Shown in pieces: positions 1 to 7,281 of a stretch of DNA of 11,846 bases. The stretch's first letter is position 1; each line of letters begins with the position of its first letter. This stretch comes from JAQICX01 sp964441455. Its GTDB lineage: Bacteria; Verrucomicrobiota; Kiritimatiellia; JAQICX01. The translations under genes and the position numbers were made by a program. Below the pieces are notes generated by a model, which saw only the letters and a list, made by a program, of their open reading frames with translations, did no database searches and was not told where the DNA came from. The stretch spans positions 1 through 11,846 of the forward strand of contig CAYTUX010000091.1 in NCBI GenBank assembly GCA_964441455.1. The letters are read 5' to 3'.

Positions 1-8
1 CTCGAACA

Positions 9-29
9 CCTCCCCTTAGCAAGGGGAGG
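9..29. repeat. Perfect 9-bp GC-rich hairpin at the left window edge
   Basis: CCTCCCCTT (9-17) and AAGGGGAGG (21-29) are perfectly complementary around an AGC triloop. An alternative pairing GAGGA (26-30) with TCCTC (40-44) also exists. It lies just left of a repeat end seen again near 7137, so it is probably the GC-rich core of a dispersed element that is cut off by the window edge. No U-run follows on either strand, so it is not a good intrinsic terminator. Confidence 0.6.
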
Positions 30-59
30 AGCTAATACGTCCTCGGCGTCCGCTAAACT

Positions 60-92
60 AATTTTCTAATTTATCACCCAAAAAGTGATAAA
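60..92. repeat. Right-end copy of dispersed element, with an overlapping 8-bp hairpin
   Basis: Bases 60-82 match 7137-7159 at 20 of 23 positions, including the exact 12-mer TTATCACCCAAA, and both copies follow a GC-rich palindromic block. Overlapping it, TTTATCAC (70-77) pairs with GTGATAAA (85-92) around a 7-base loop. The hairpin lies about 70 bases downstream of the lipoprotein stop on the minus strand and might mark the transcript end, but it lacks a clear U-tract there, so a terminator role is only possible. Confidence 0.5.
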
Positions 93-163
93 ACAACAAT
101 TAAAACCTTAATTTAATTGAACGAAACACATGTTTGTCCTCTCAACAAGAAATCTAAGCATTA

Positions 164-628
164 TTATTTCTTTTTCCACACTTTGACTTTTAGAGTTTGT
201 CGTCCCCAGTTGATTGCTTCTTTATGTTTAGGGAAGAAGATATCAACTTTATGTCCTTTAATTGCTCCGCCTCTGTCTTCTACGATGCCATATCCAAAGC
301 CGGGAATTTCCATGACTGTTCCAAATGGAAATATCGAAGTATCAGCTGCTAAAGTTCCTCTTCTTGCCTTTGTTCCTGAAGCTGTTATACCCACATCTTT
401 TCTTTTGCCCTTATTCGGACCATAGCTGTATACAGGTTGAAACAACCAGTTTCTGTGCCAACCACAGCATTTTCCGCAATCACAATAACCAGTTGTTTCG
501 ATTGTATAGTATTGAGGTTTTACTCCCCTTGGCGGTCTTATTGAAGAACATCCGGAAAGAATTACAATACAAAATATAAATATAACTGTAAGTGCTGATA
601 TGCTAAAATATGTCGTTTTCATTTCCAT
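164..628 (-). CDS. 3D-domain (double-psi beta-barrel) lipoprotein
   Basis: This is a small exported protein with a 3D domain, the barrel fold shared with the MltA C-terminus and related to RlpA and Sps/YabE-type proteins. Such proteins are usually linked to peptidoglycan. Numbering from the ATG at 628, residues 6-23 are hydrophobic and end in the lipobox LSGC, so the mature N-terminus should be lipid-modified Cys27. The domain follows with ITASGT (81-86), GTLAAD with Asp96, EDRGG with Asp118, and KVDIFF with Asp129; these are the three aspartates that name the family. Before it lies a Cys cluster CDCGKCC (49-55), giving C-x-C-x2-C-C, whose role is unknown. The start at 628 is chosen because AAGGA lies 7 bases upstream. 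A TTG at 631 is possible but is too close to that site. The gene overlaps the end of ruvX by 26 bases, suggesting coupled translation. The substrate is not predictable; lytic transglycosylase activity is one option. Confidence 0.85.
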   Translation of the reverse strand: MEMKTTYFSISALTVIFIFCIVILSGCSSIRPPRGVKPQYYTIETTGYCDCGKCCGWHRNWLFQPVYSYGPNKGKRKDVGITASGTKARRGTLAADTSIFPFGTVMEIPGFGYGIVEDRGGAIKGHKVDIFFPKHKEAINWGRQTLKVKVWKKK

Positions 629-1025
629 CAATATATCCTTGTAGTATTACCTGTGCAGCAAGTTTATCTCGAACATTTTTCCTCTTGCTTCTGCTCATAT
701 CTGCGTCAATAAGAATTTTTTCAACAAGGCTGCTGCTTAAACGTTCATCAGAAAATTCAATCGGCAGATCTGTTTTAAGTTTCAGTTTTTCAATAAATTC
801 TCTTACCTTTTTAACCATTGGACCTTCAGTATTGTCCATGTTCAGAGGCAGACCAATAATTATTTTTTCTGCATTAATTTCTTGTATAATACTGCAGATT
901 TCCTCTACAGACTGTTCGTCAGAGAATGTGTCAACGGTTCTGAATGGTGTTGCAATCATACCCAAAGGATCGCTTACAGCGACTCCAAGTCTGCGAACAC
1001 CATAATCTATTCCTAATAATTTCAT
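603..1025 (-). CDS. ruvX: RuvX/YqgF family RNase H-fold nuclease
   Basis: At 140 residues it has the usual length for the family, a cytoplasmic RNase H-fold resolvase/nuclease implicated in Holliday junction resolution and in 5' processing of pre-16S rRNA. Visible motifs in order are LGIDYGVRRLGVAVSD (4-19) with catalytic Asp7, GLPLNMDNTEG (58-68), SDERLSS (92-98) with Glu94, and a C-terminal NVRDKLAAQVILQGYID (117-133) carrying the last acidic residue, Asp120. It begins with ATG 25 bases after the manC stop and has only a weak upstream purine stretch, so it is probably expressed from the manC transcript. Its last bases contain the start and ribosome binding site of the lipoprotein gene. ruvX is a housekeeping gene often found with unrelated neighbours, so the context adds little about its role. 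Confidence 0.95.
   Translation of the reverse strand: MKLLGIDYGVRRLGVAVSDPLGMIATPFRTVDTFSDEQSVEEICSIIQEINAEKIIIGLPLNMDNTEGPMVKKVREFIEKLKLKTDLPIEFSDERLSSSLVEKILIDADMSRSKRKNVRDKLAAQVILQGYIDGNENDIF
636..640 (-). promoter_or_regulatory. Ribosome binding site of the 3D lipoprotein
   Basis: On the minus strand AAGGA lies 7 bases before the ATG at 628, inside the 3' end of ruvX. It decides the start against the TTG at 631 (4 bases away) and the ATG at 622 (13 bases away). Confidence 0.65.
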
Positions 1026-1050
1026 CTGTAATCTTTATTTTTTAAAAGAG

Positions 1051-2139
1051 TTAAATCAAGTGTTCAAAGTCACTGTGTTCTTTTACTTTGTTAACCATAT
1101 TTTTTATCTCTTGTGCTTTTGATTTTTCACAAACCATTGTCACGCCGTTGACTTTTACAACAATCAAATCATGAACCCCTATCAGAGCAACCAGTCCATC
1201 TTCTGAAACAACAATATTGTCTCTTGAATCCATAGACAGGCAATCTCCTATGACAGTGTTTTTGCCGTCCTTGGATTTCAGATGGTTTTCAATTGCAGGC
1301 CATGAACCAACATCATCCCATTCAAATACACCTTTTATCATTTGAATGTTATCCGCTTTTTCCATTATTGCATAATCAACACTAATCTTTTCAAGTTTTT
1401 CATACTCTTCTTTGAGTTTTTTGTCAAATTCTGCAGTTCCGGTAGCATATTTTTCCATCACATCAGCAAGTGCAAGCAGTTTTGGTGCATATTTTTTAAG
1501 AGCTGTTCTGACAGTCTCTACAGACCAAATAAACATTCCGGCATTCCAGAAGTAATTTCCTTCATTTAAGTACTCAACAGCAGTCTTATGATTTGGCTTT
1601 TCCACGAATCTTTTAACATCAAAAAACTCAATTCCATCTTCATTGCCGGTATTTTGACCGGCTTCAATATATCCAAACCCGGTTGCTGGAAAATCGGGTT
1701 TAATTCCTATTGTTATAATGGTATTCTGCTTAAGAGCTCGCAGAAGACCTTGCTTTAAAGTGTTTTGAAAAACTTTAACATCGCCCATAAGTTGATCTGC
1801 CGTAAGAATACAGAATGCGCCATCAGCTGTTTTACGGCGAACAATTGCTGATGCCAAAGCACATACAGCCGCAGTATCACGACCAAAAGGTTCTCCAATA
1901 ATATTTTCTGCCAACAGTATAGGAGCTGCATCTTTGGATGCTTCAATAATTTCAGCATTCGTAATGACAAATACTCTTTCCGGTGGAATTAATCCATCCA
2001 ATCTTTCAACTGCCATAGCCAAAAGAGTTTTTTCTCCCAGCAGCGAAAGCAACTGTTTTGGTCTCTTACTTGTACTCATCGGCCAAAATCTTTCGCCACG
2101 TCCACCTGCCATAATAACGGCATAACATTTATCTAACAT
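1051..2139 (-). CDS. manC: Mannose-1-phosphate guanylyltransferase (GDP-mannose pyrophosphorylase)
   Basis: It makes GDP-mannose from GTP and mannose-1-phosphate in the cytoplasm, supplying mannose, and by conversion fucose or rhamnose-type sugars, to envelope polysaccharide. At 362 residues it is the short single-function form and lacks the C-terminal phosphomannose isomerase domain of longer ManC/AlgA proteins. The nucleotidyltransferase signature GGRGERFWPMS..RPKQLL spans residues 12-31. Other family landmarks are GEPFGRDTAA (82-91, where GxNT is common), FGYIE (155-159), FVEKP (178-182), FWNAGMF (197-203), SVDYAIMEK (253-261) and WDDVGSW (274-280). The usual PADH segment reads TADQ (113-116), a mild variation. 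The ATG at 2139 has AAGGAG 6 bases upstream. It is the first gene of the manC-ruvX-lipoprotein unit. No other sugar-nucleotide gene lies beside it. Confidence 0.95.
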   Translation of the reverse strand: MLDKCYAVIMAGGRGERFWPMSTSKRPKQLLSLLGEKTLLAMAVERLDGLIPPERVFVITNAEIIEASKDAAPILLAENIIGEPFGRDTAAVCALASAIVRRKTADGAFCILTADQLMGDVKVFQNTLKQGLLRALKQNTIITIGIKPDFPATGFGYIEAGQNTGNEDGIEFFDVKRFVEKPNHKTAVEYLNEGNYFWNAGMFIWSVETVRTALKKYAPKLLALADVMEKYATGTAEFDKKLKEEYEKLEKISVDYAIMEKADNIQMIKGVFEWDDVGSWPAIENHLKSKDGKNTVIGDCLSMDSRDNIVVSEDGLVALIGVHDLIVVKVNGVTMVCEKSKAQEIKNMVNKVKEHSDFEHLI

Positions 2140-2145
2140 AATTAA

Positions 2146-2151
2146 CTCCTT
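2146..2151 (-). promoter_or_regulatory. Ribosome binding site of manC
   Basis: AAGGAG on the minus strand lies 6 bases before the manC ATG. It is the strongest Shine-Dalgarno sequence in the window and confirms the start at 2139. Confidence 0.75.
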
Positions 2152-2221
2152 GTTTTTTTCTATTAAAAAGATTCTTTCAAAAGCTTGCAGTCGAGCTGCT
2201 AACTACCATTAATACTAAATT

Positions 2222-2239
2222 ATCATATTGCTATATGAT
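2222..2239. repeat. Inverted repeat in the manC leader, possible operator
   Basis: ATCATAT (2222-2228) and ATATGAT (2233-2239) are perfect 7-base arms around TGCT. It lies between the proposed manC promoter and the gene, just downstream of the -10 element, where a repressor could bind. The arms are entirely A/T except one G-C pair each, so a DNA-binding site is more likely than a stable RNA stem. Function is inferred from position only. Confidence 0.35.
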
Positions 2240-2250
2240 TTCTTTTTTTA

Positions 2251-2278
2251 AATTTAATCTTACAATCTAACTTGACAA
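2251..2278 (-). promoter_or_regulatory. Putative sigma70-type promoter of the manC operon
   Basis: On the minus strand a -35-like TTGTCA (2273-2278) and a -10-like TAAATT (2251-2256) are separated by 16 bases, about 110 bases before the manC ATG. Each element is an imperfect match, and AT-rich DNA gives such pairs by chance. The sequence also lies immediately past the sensor-kinase terminator candidate, which is where a promoter would be expected. Confidence 0.35.
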
Positions 2279-2287
2279 AAAGATTAA

Positions 2288-2305
2288 GAGTTTTTCATGA
2301 AACTC
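2288..2305 (-). terminator. Candidate intrinsic terminator of the sensor kinase gene
   Basis: GAGTTT and AAACTC form a 6-bp stem around TTCATG, 18 bases past the kinase stop. On the minus strand the stem is followed by TTAATCTTTTT. The stem is short and the U-run is interrupted, so this is moderate support only. Confidence 0.4.
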
Positions 2306-2323
2306 CTAAAAGAGCCTAGCTGT

Positions 2324-5300
2324 TTAATCATGATCAAGCATTTCTCGTACCTTACGAGCCAGAGCGTTGCGCGGAATTGGTTTGCTGATGAAATTCATGT
2401 TATCGGGAATAATGTCTTTTTGAGCAATAACATCGGCGGTGTATCCGGACATATATAGAACCTTCAAATTGGGATAGTCAGTTATCAGTTTTTCAGCAAG
2501 TTCACGACCATTGATGCCGGGCATAACCACGTCGGTAAGCAACAGGTCTATGACGTGTGTGTGATCGCTTGCGATTTTCAATGCTGCTTCAGAAGATTCT
2601 GCTGCCAGAACTGTATATCCAAGTTTTTTGAGGAACATTTTCAGTGTAGCAAGAATTGAATGTTCATCCTCGACAAGCAGAATGGTTTCTGTTCCGCCGG
2701 GGGAAGAGTCGCTCTCTGTTTTGTTCTTCAATTTAGCATTGTCTTCCGCTAATCTGGGTAGATAGATGCGTAGGGTAGTGCCTTGGCCCGGCTCGCTGTA
2801 AACGTTGATAAAGCCCTCGTTTTGTTTGACGATTCCATAAACCGTTGCCAGTCCGAGACCGGTTCCTTCTCCAATGCCTTTGGTGGTGAAAAACGGCTCG
2901 AAGATTTTGTCCATCGTTTCACTATCCATACCGCAACCGTTATCGCTGATAGTGAGCATGACGAATTCACCGGGGTAGAAGTACTCGTGACTTCCGCAGT
3001 ATTTTTCATCAATTGACACGTTATTTGTCTCGATAGTCACCTTGCCCGCACCTCCTATGGCGTCGCGTGCGTTGATGCAAAGGTTGGCGAGAATCTGATC
3101 AACCTGAACGTGATCCATTTTAACGAGCCATAGTTCCGAACTCGGTACCCAGAAAATTTCGATGTCTTCACCGATTAGGCGGCGAAGCATCTTCAGCATA
3201 TTGCCAATCTCATCGTTTAGATCAAGTACTTGCGGTGAGATGGTCTGTTTGCGAGCGAAAGCCAGAAGCTGCTGGGTCAGTCTGGCGGATCTTTCGGTTT
3301 CGTTTGTGATTTCCCGGAGCCACTCCTGAATGGGATGGTCTTCGGCTATATCATCGCGACACATGTCGGTGTAGCACATTATGCCCATGAGCATGTTGTT
3401 GAAATCATGTGCTACGCCGCCTGCCAGACGTCCGATTGATTCCATCTTCTGTGACTGAGCGAGCTGGTGCTGGAGCTGTTTATGCTCAGCCTCTCTGTTT
3501 TTTTTCGCTGTTATATCGCGAGCAATGCCGACAAAACCCGTGATGACTCCTGAAGAATCACGAACTGGAGCACCTGTAGATACATGCCAACGCCATGAAC
3601 CGTCTTTATGACGCACTCTATATTCTACACTACTTTGTTTTTTACCGGTCATTAAAGTTTTTTCCAGGAAGGAACGACATAGATTTAAGTCTTCGGGGTG
3701 GACATAAGGTTCAAAGGATTTTCCGATTGCTTTTTCCGCCGGTTCACCCATGAAATCGAGCCAGTTTGGCGAAATGTAAGTAAACACACCTTCTGAAGAT
3801 AGTGCATAGACAATGTCGTTGGCATTCTCCACAAAAGAGCGGAACATGTGTTCGCTTTTACGCAGCTTGTTTTCAGCGACTTTGAGGTCACGCAAATCGA
3901 TATCGACGCAGTACATTTCTTTGTTGCCGCTTGCCGTGAGGTGCAGAATATGAGAAGAATAGACATTGACGGGGTCTCCCTGTTTATTCTGCAGAACATG
4001 TTCTTCCGCAGAAATTCCCGATCCGCCAGCCAGCCATTGATCAGTCGCATTAATTACCTCGGATCGCATGTCAGGCGGAATAATGAGCTCTTCTAAAAGA
4101 CACCCATGTGCTTCTTCCCGGGTATAGCCGTAAACTTGCTCGCTTGCTGCATTCCAGTAGATGACTTTTCGCTGCTCGTCATACCCCTGAACCGGAATCC
4201 GGTCCATGTTCTCCAGCAGATCGCGAAAACGGCTCTCACTCTCCTGCAGAGCTTTCTCCGCCTGTTTGCTTTTGGTTATATCAATTGCAGAAGTAGCAAA
4301 ATACTCAATTTCATTGTCTTCATTTTTTATAGCTAAGCCCGTCATAAGCATAGGGAAGGTCTTTCCGTTGCGATGAATATGCCAGATCTCCGTAGGCTCA
4401 AAATGTCCGCTCTGCTGCATGTCAGAAATGGTTTGTTCAACCTCTTCCTTCTGCTCCGGAGAGTGTAATACATTAATGTTTCTTCCTATAAGTTCATCAG
4501 GGATGTACCCGTGAACATCAGCAAAAAACTTGTTCACATAAATCAGTTTACCATGGGGATCACTAATCGCCTGTCCGAAGACAGACTTTTCAGAAATCAT
4601 TTTGAACCTATGCAGTTCATCCTCCGCCTTCTTTTGTTTGGTAATGTCAGTGTCATTTCCTCGGTATCCTAAAAGTTTTCCGTCTTGATCCATTATGGGA
4701 AGACCGTTTGTGCTAAACCACATAAGCTGACCGGTTTTTGTCAAGGCATGATTTTTGACATTGACGAATGGTTCCTTTCTTTCGAAAACTTTCAGTGCCG
4801 CAGTCTTGAACGCATCTCTTTTTCCTTCAGGATGGAGATCATAGAAATGCATTTTCCCGACCATTTCTTCAGGCTTGTATCCCAAAACAGATTCCGACGT
4901 TCGGCTGACATATGTGTACAGACCGTTCGTGTCGACCTCCCAGGTGATGCTTCGGCTCTGTTCTGCAATTTTTTCGAAACGCTCTTTGCTGATTTTTAAT
5001 TCCTGTTTTTGACGATACTCTTCGGTTACATTGCGAAAAACCAGAACCGCACCGATGATAGTTCCGGATTTGTCGCGAATGGGAGCACTGGAGTAGGCAA
5101 TCTGGCGTTCTGTTCCATCTTTTGCTATGAGGACAGTGTGATTTGTAAGATCAACGCTAACGCCTTCGGCAAGGGCTTGAAATACCGGGTTGTCAGCCGT
5201 TTCTCTGTTTTCGGCACTAATGATTCTGAATGCCTCTTGTATTGGATTCCCGACAGCCTCCGAGCTGGTCCAGCCGGTCATAATCTCGGCTGCTTTGTTG

Positions 5301-6565
5301 ATATTGGTTATCCGCCCATCGATGTCGCAGGCAATCACTCCAGCGACGATGGAATGCAATGTGGCGGCAAGCTGTTTCTCACTCTGTGCCAACTTACGTT
5401 CGGATTCCTCAATACGGGAATGCATGAAAGACTTCCAAATTGCGACACCGATGGCTCCCGTAATAATTATAACCCCCAATAAAAACAATGCCCAATAGTG
5501 GTAAAATAACTGCCGCAAAGTTATCTTGCCGAAGTTTTCATATGGACCAATCTGAAGTTGTTTAAGACAATCGTGAACGATTTGGTAACTGGTTGGAATT
5601 GTCCATCCTGCGATGTGTGCAGCCTTTGCAACCTCGCTTTCTGCAGGTATTCCAATCAATGCCCCTGCAACATCCTGTGCCAAAGATTCATGCAGATGCG
5701 GCAATTTGACGATGGGCCACTCCGGATAAAGTGCTGTAGACCTGACGAATGGTACATCTTCGTCTGTTTTGCGTTGGTGCAGAACACGGAGTTCTTTTTC
5801 ATCAATTAATCCTTCTGACTGCATACGTTCGAGAGTTTCCGTTCTGACCGTTCCCGCATCAGCTTCACCCGTCAGAACAGTTTTGACGACAGCATCATGC
5901 GTGCCGATAAAATCCAGACTGTGAAGATCCTTTTTTGGATCAATTCCGTTCTGCTTCATCTCCAGCCACGCCATTTGCCATCCACCGAAAGAGTGGGGAT
6001 CTACTGCCGCAAATCGCTTTCCCTTAAGGTCTTGTATTTCATGAATATTTTTTTCATCTTTACGAGTGAATATAACACCGCCGAATACAGTATATGGCTC
6101 TCCCAGACGCAGGTTTTTGAGTGTAGCGATTGCCGGAATTTCGTAGAGGGCATCTAATTGGGTGTACTGAGAGGTATTTGTTATTAGAAAATCAATCTTT
6201 TTTTCACGAACCGCCGGCGACACCTCCTCGAATCTCAGCGGTACAAGCAGAAAACGGTATTCCGGTATATTAGCCGTCAGGTAATTCACAGTGGGAACCC
6301 ATTCTTTTATGCAGATGTCAACACCCCGCTTTGCTAATACACCCAACCGGATTACCCGATCCTGACCTTCCGGATAGACAATTCGACCTTTTTCAAACAG
6401 ACGATCTTCACTATTAAGTTCTGAGAACATGAGAACCGGTTGCGATTTTAAAGAAGCAGTATCTTCAGACATCGATAGATTAAGGTTGAAGAACAGAAAT
6501 ATGCACATAAACCAAAATGTTTTATTTTGAATCCAAGATTTGGATGCTAGGGTCTGCTGAGTCAT
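2324..6565 (-). CDS. Hybrid sensor histidine kinase: PhnD-like sensor, five PAS, HK, receiver
   Basis: This is a 1413-residue membrane sensor. A hydrophobic segment (about 15-31) leads into a periplasmic PhnD-like substrate-binding domain (about 70-345; LGVLAKRG near 74-81, DLKGKRFA near 179-186, VHDCLKQLQIGPYE at 330-343), the type fused to kinases such as TtrS. A membrane span follows (358-377), then PAS domains at about 398-515, 525-645, 652-768, 776-896 and 904-1021. The kinase has GRLAGGVAHDFNN with phospho-acceptor His1053, N-box NLCINARDAI (1161-1170), G1 DNGCGMD (1208-1214) and G2 GEGTGLGLA (1232-1240). The C-terminal receiver has acidic pocket Glu1299/Asp1300/Glu1301, phospho-acceptor Asp1345, Ser1373 and Lys1395. 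All catalytic residues are present. The ATG at 6565 has a GGGA-type site about 8 bases upstream. No partner regulator, phosphotransfer protein or transporter is adjacent, so ligand and output are unknown. Sampled 60-base lines inside the gene have about 48-55% G+C, against 33-42% in the other genes. Confidence 0.95.
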   Translation of the reverse strand: MTQQTLASKSWIQNKTFWFMCIFLFFNLNLSMSEDTASLKSQPVLMFSELNSEDRLFEKGRIVYPEGQDRVIRLGVLAKRGVDICIKEWVPTVNYLTANIPEYRFLLVPLRFEEVSPAVREKKIDFLITNTSQYTQLDALYEIPAIATLKNLRLGEPYTVFGGVIFTRKDEKNIHEIQDLKGKRFAAVDPHSFGGWQMAWLEMKQNGIDPKKDLHSLDFIGTHDAVVKTVLTGEADAGTVRTETLERMQSEGLIDEKELRVLHQRKTDEDVPFVRSTALYPEWPIVKLPHLHESLAQDVAGALIGIPAESEVAKAAHIAGWTIPTSYQIVHDCLKQLQIGPYENFGKITLRQLFYHYWALFLLGVIIITGAIGVAIWKSFMHSRIEESERKLAQSEKQLAATLHSIVAGVIACDIDGRITNINKAAEIMTGWTSSEAVGNPIQEAFRIISAENRETADNPVFQALAEGVSVDLTNHTVLIAKDGTERQIAYSSAPIRDKSGTIIGAVLVFRNVTEEYRQKQELKISKERFEKIAEQSRSITWEVDTNGLYTYVSRTSESVLGYKPEEMVGKMHFYDLHPEGKRDAFKTAALKVFERKEPFVNVKNHALTKTGQLMWFSTNGLPIMDQDGKLLGYRGNDTDITKQKKAEDELHRFKMISEKSVFGQAISDPHGKLIYVNKFFADVHGYIPDELIGRNINVLHSPEQKEEVEQTISDMQQSGHFEPTEIWHIHRNGKTFPMLMTGLAIKNEDNEIEYFATSAIDITKSKQAEKALQESESRFRDLLENMDRIPVQGYDEQRKVIYWNAASEQVYGYTREEAHGCLLEELIIPPDMRSEVINATDQWLAGGSGISAEEHVLQNKQGDPVNVYSSHILHLTASGNKEMYCVDIDLRDLKVAENKLRKSEHMFRSFVENANDIVYALSSEGVFTYISPNWLDFMGEPAEKAIGKSFEPYVHPEDLNLCRSFLEKTLMTGKKQSSVEYRVRHKDGSWRWHVSTGAPVRDSSGVITGFVGIARDITAKKNREAEHKQLQHQLAQSQKMESIGRLAGGVAHDFNNMLMGIMCYTDMCRDDIAEDHPIQEWLREITNETERSARLTQQLLAFARKQTISPQVLDLNDEIGNMLKMLRRLIGEDIEIFWVPSSELWLVKMDHVQVDQILANLCINARDAIGGAGKVTIETNNVSIDEKYCGSHEYFYPGEFVMLTISDNGCGMDSETMDKIFEPFFTTKGIGEGTGLGLATVYGIVKQNEGFINVYSEPGQGTTLRIYLPRLAEDNAKLKNKTESDSSPGGTETILLVEDEHSILATLKMFLKKLGYTVLAAESSEAALKIASDHTHVIDLLLTDVVMPGINGRELAEKLITDYPNLKVLYMSGYTADVIAQKDIIPDNMNFISKPIPRNALARKVREMLDHD

Positions 6566-6600
6566 GTATGTGTTCCCTTTTTGTTCGTGTCAAGCTGATT

Positions 6601-6627
6601 TTTATAATATTTTTTACTACAGGACAA
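6601..6627 (-). promoter_or_regulatory. Weak promoter candidate for the sensor kinase
   Basis: On the minus strand TTGTCC (6622-6627) and TATAAA (6601-6606) are separated by 15 bases, about 35 bases before the kinase ATG. The spacing is short and the region is very AT-rich, so this is only the best available pair upstream of the gene. Confidence 0.25.
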
Positions 6628-6690
6628 ATGCCCTAATCGTAAATACTAACAAGGTTCTTCATAAATTATTGTGGGTGTTTTCTTTTGTTT

Positions 6691-6746
6691 GACCCCTCCA
6701 GGGTCGGGGAGTTATATTGTAACTAACCCCCGTATTGCATAAGGGG
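6691..6746. repeat. C-rich/G-rich short hairpin cluster
   Basis: GACCC (6691-6695) pairs with GGGTC (6701-6705) around a 5-base loop, and CCCC (6727-6730) can pair with GGGG (6743-6746). These form the left part of the palindrome-dense region and precede the triloop hairpins. Each stem is short; the cluster is notable mainly for its context. Confidence 0.4.
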
Positions 6747-6757
6747 CTAATCAAATT

Positions 6758-6793
6758 AGACTACTTCGTAGTCTTAGAACAGTTTCACTGTTC
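6758..6793. repeat. Tandem 7-bp hairpins with identical TTC triloops
   Basis: AGACTAC-TTC-GTAGTCT (6758-6774) and GAACAGT-TTC-ACTGTTC (6777-6793) are two perfect 7-bp stems, each closed by TTC and separated by only two bases. The stem sequences differ while the stem length and loop are the same, which argues for a shared structure rather than simple duplication. Confidence 0.65.
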
Positions 6794-6845
6794 AACATAA
6801 ATAGCCATGTATTAAATGTATGGTTAATATAACATTATTAATGAA

Positions 6846-6862
6846 CGACTGCAACGTAGTCG
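6846..6862. repeat. Third 7-bp triloop hairpin, related to 6758-6774
   Basis: CGACTGC-AAC-GTAGTCG forms a 7-bp stem with one G-T pair and a 3-base loop. The right arm shares GTAGTC with the first hairpin at 6758-6774, so the two may be diverged copies of one unit. Confidence 0.5.
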
Positions 6863-7002
6863 AACAAAGAAAACACACATTACCCAAAATAAATGACGAA
6901 GAACCACTAATAATTTTTCGCGCAATAAATTTTGTAATATATAATATTCAATTTCATCAAAAAAAGTCAAGCTTTATTTTGCAAATCAGCATGTTTTTTT
7001 TA

Positions 7003-7159
7003 TTTTCTGGTTGAACGTTTTTTCCGGCGGGGTGGAGCACCCCGACCCTACAGCTGCTGATGCCGCAAACAACGCTAAACCATTGATTTGCAGCCGCTTT
7101 GTAGGGTCTGGGTCCATGACCCCGCCTTTAAAATAAAATTTTCAATCTTATCACCCAAA
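7003..7159. repeat. Modular dispersed element, most complete copy (about 157 bp)
   Basis: The left end (7003-7030) starts TTTTCTGGTTGAACG and recurs at 7247 and 11740. The right end (7137-7159) contains TTATCACCCAAA and recurs at 60-82. Between them are nested inverted repeats: GGGGTG-GAG-CACCCC (7029-7043), GACCCTACA (7044-7052) with TGTAGGGTC (7100-7108), GGGTC-CAT-GACCC (7110-7122), and an outer pair GGCGGGGT (7026-7033) with ACCCCGCC (7119-7126). The outer pair competes with the two small hairpins, so the centre can fold as two hairpins or as one long cruciform arm. No open reading frame of note is inside. It looks like a non-autonomous mobile or REP-like unit; the exact ends are inferred from where similarity stops. 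Confidence 0.6.
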
Positions 7160-7246
7160 TTTATAAAATTGATTGTTCTAATCCTTGATTTCAATGTTTA
7201 AAACGCATGTTTCTTACTTCAACCGAAAAATTAAGGTCTGTTTTGC

Positions 7247-7281
7247 TTTTCTGGTTGGATGACCTTTTCGGCGGCTCCGCC
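7247..7281. repeat. Second copy of the dispersed element head
   Basis: Bases 7247-7274 align without gaps over 28 positions to 7003-7030, beginning TTTTCTGGTTG and ending in CGGCGG. Here the GC-rich centre is reduced to GGCGG-CT-CCGCC (7270-7281). It is followed directly by the first CAGCTACTAA arm, so the element is truncated or has been invaded by the next repeat block. Confidence 0.55.

Noticed and set aside
629..631. TTG start for the 3D lipoprotein
   Set aside because: It is in frame, but only 4 bases separate it from AAGGA, whereas the ATG at 628 has normal 7-base spacing.
5009..5482. Long plus-strand open frame opposite the sensor kinase
   Set aside because: It lies wholly antisense to a clear coding region with intact PAS domains; its composition is what the reverse frame of that gene would give.
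6588..6593. TTGACA sequence just before the sensor kinase
   Set aside because: A -10 at 17 bases would overlap the start codon and ribosome binding site, with no -10-like hexamer there.
6820..7014. 64-codon plus-strand open frame in the intergenic region
   Set aside because: It runs through a hairpin and very AT-rich DNA, lacks a ribosome binding site, has no recognisable domain, and ends inside the head of the dispersed repeat.
7026..7126. tRNA-like cloverleaf
   Set aside because: Outer and inner stems exist, but there is no anticodon arm of the right size and no T-loop consensus; it matches the dispersed repeat instead.
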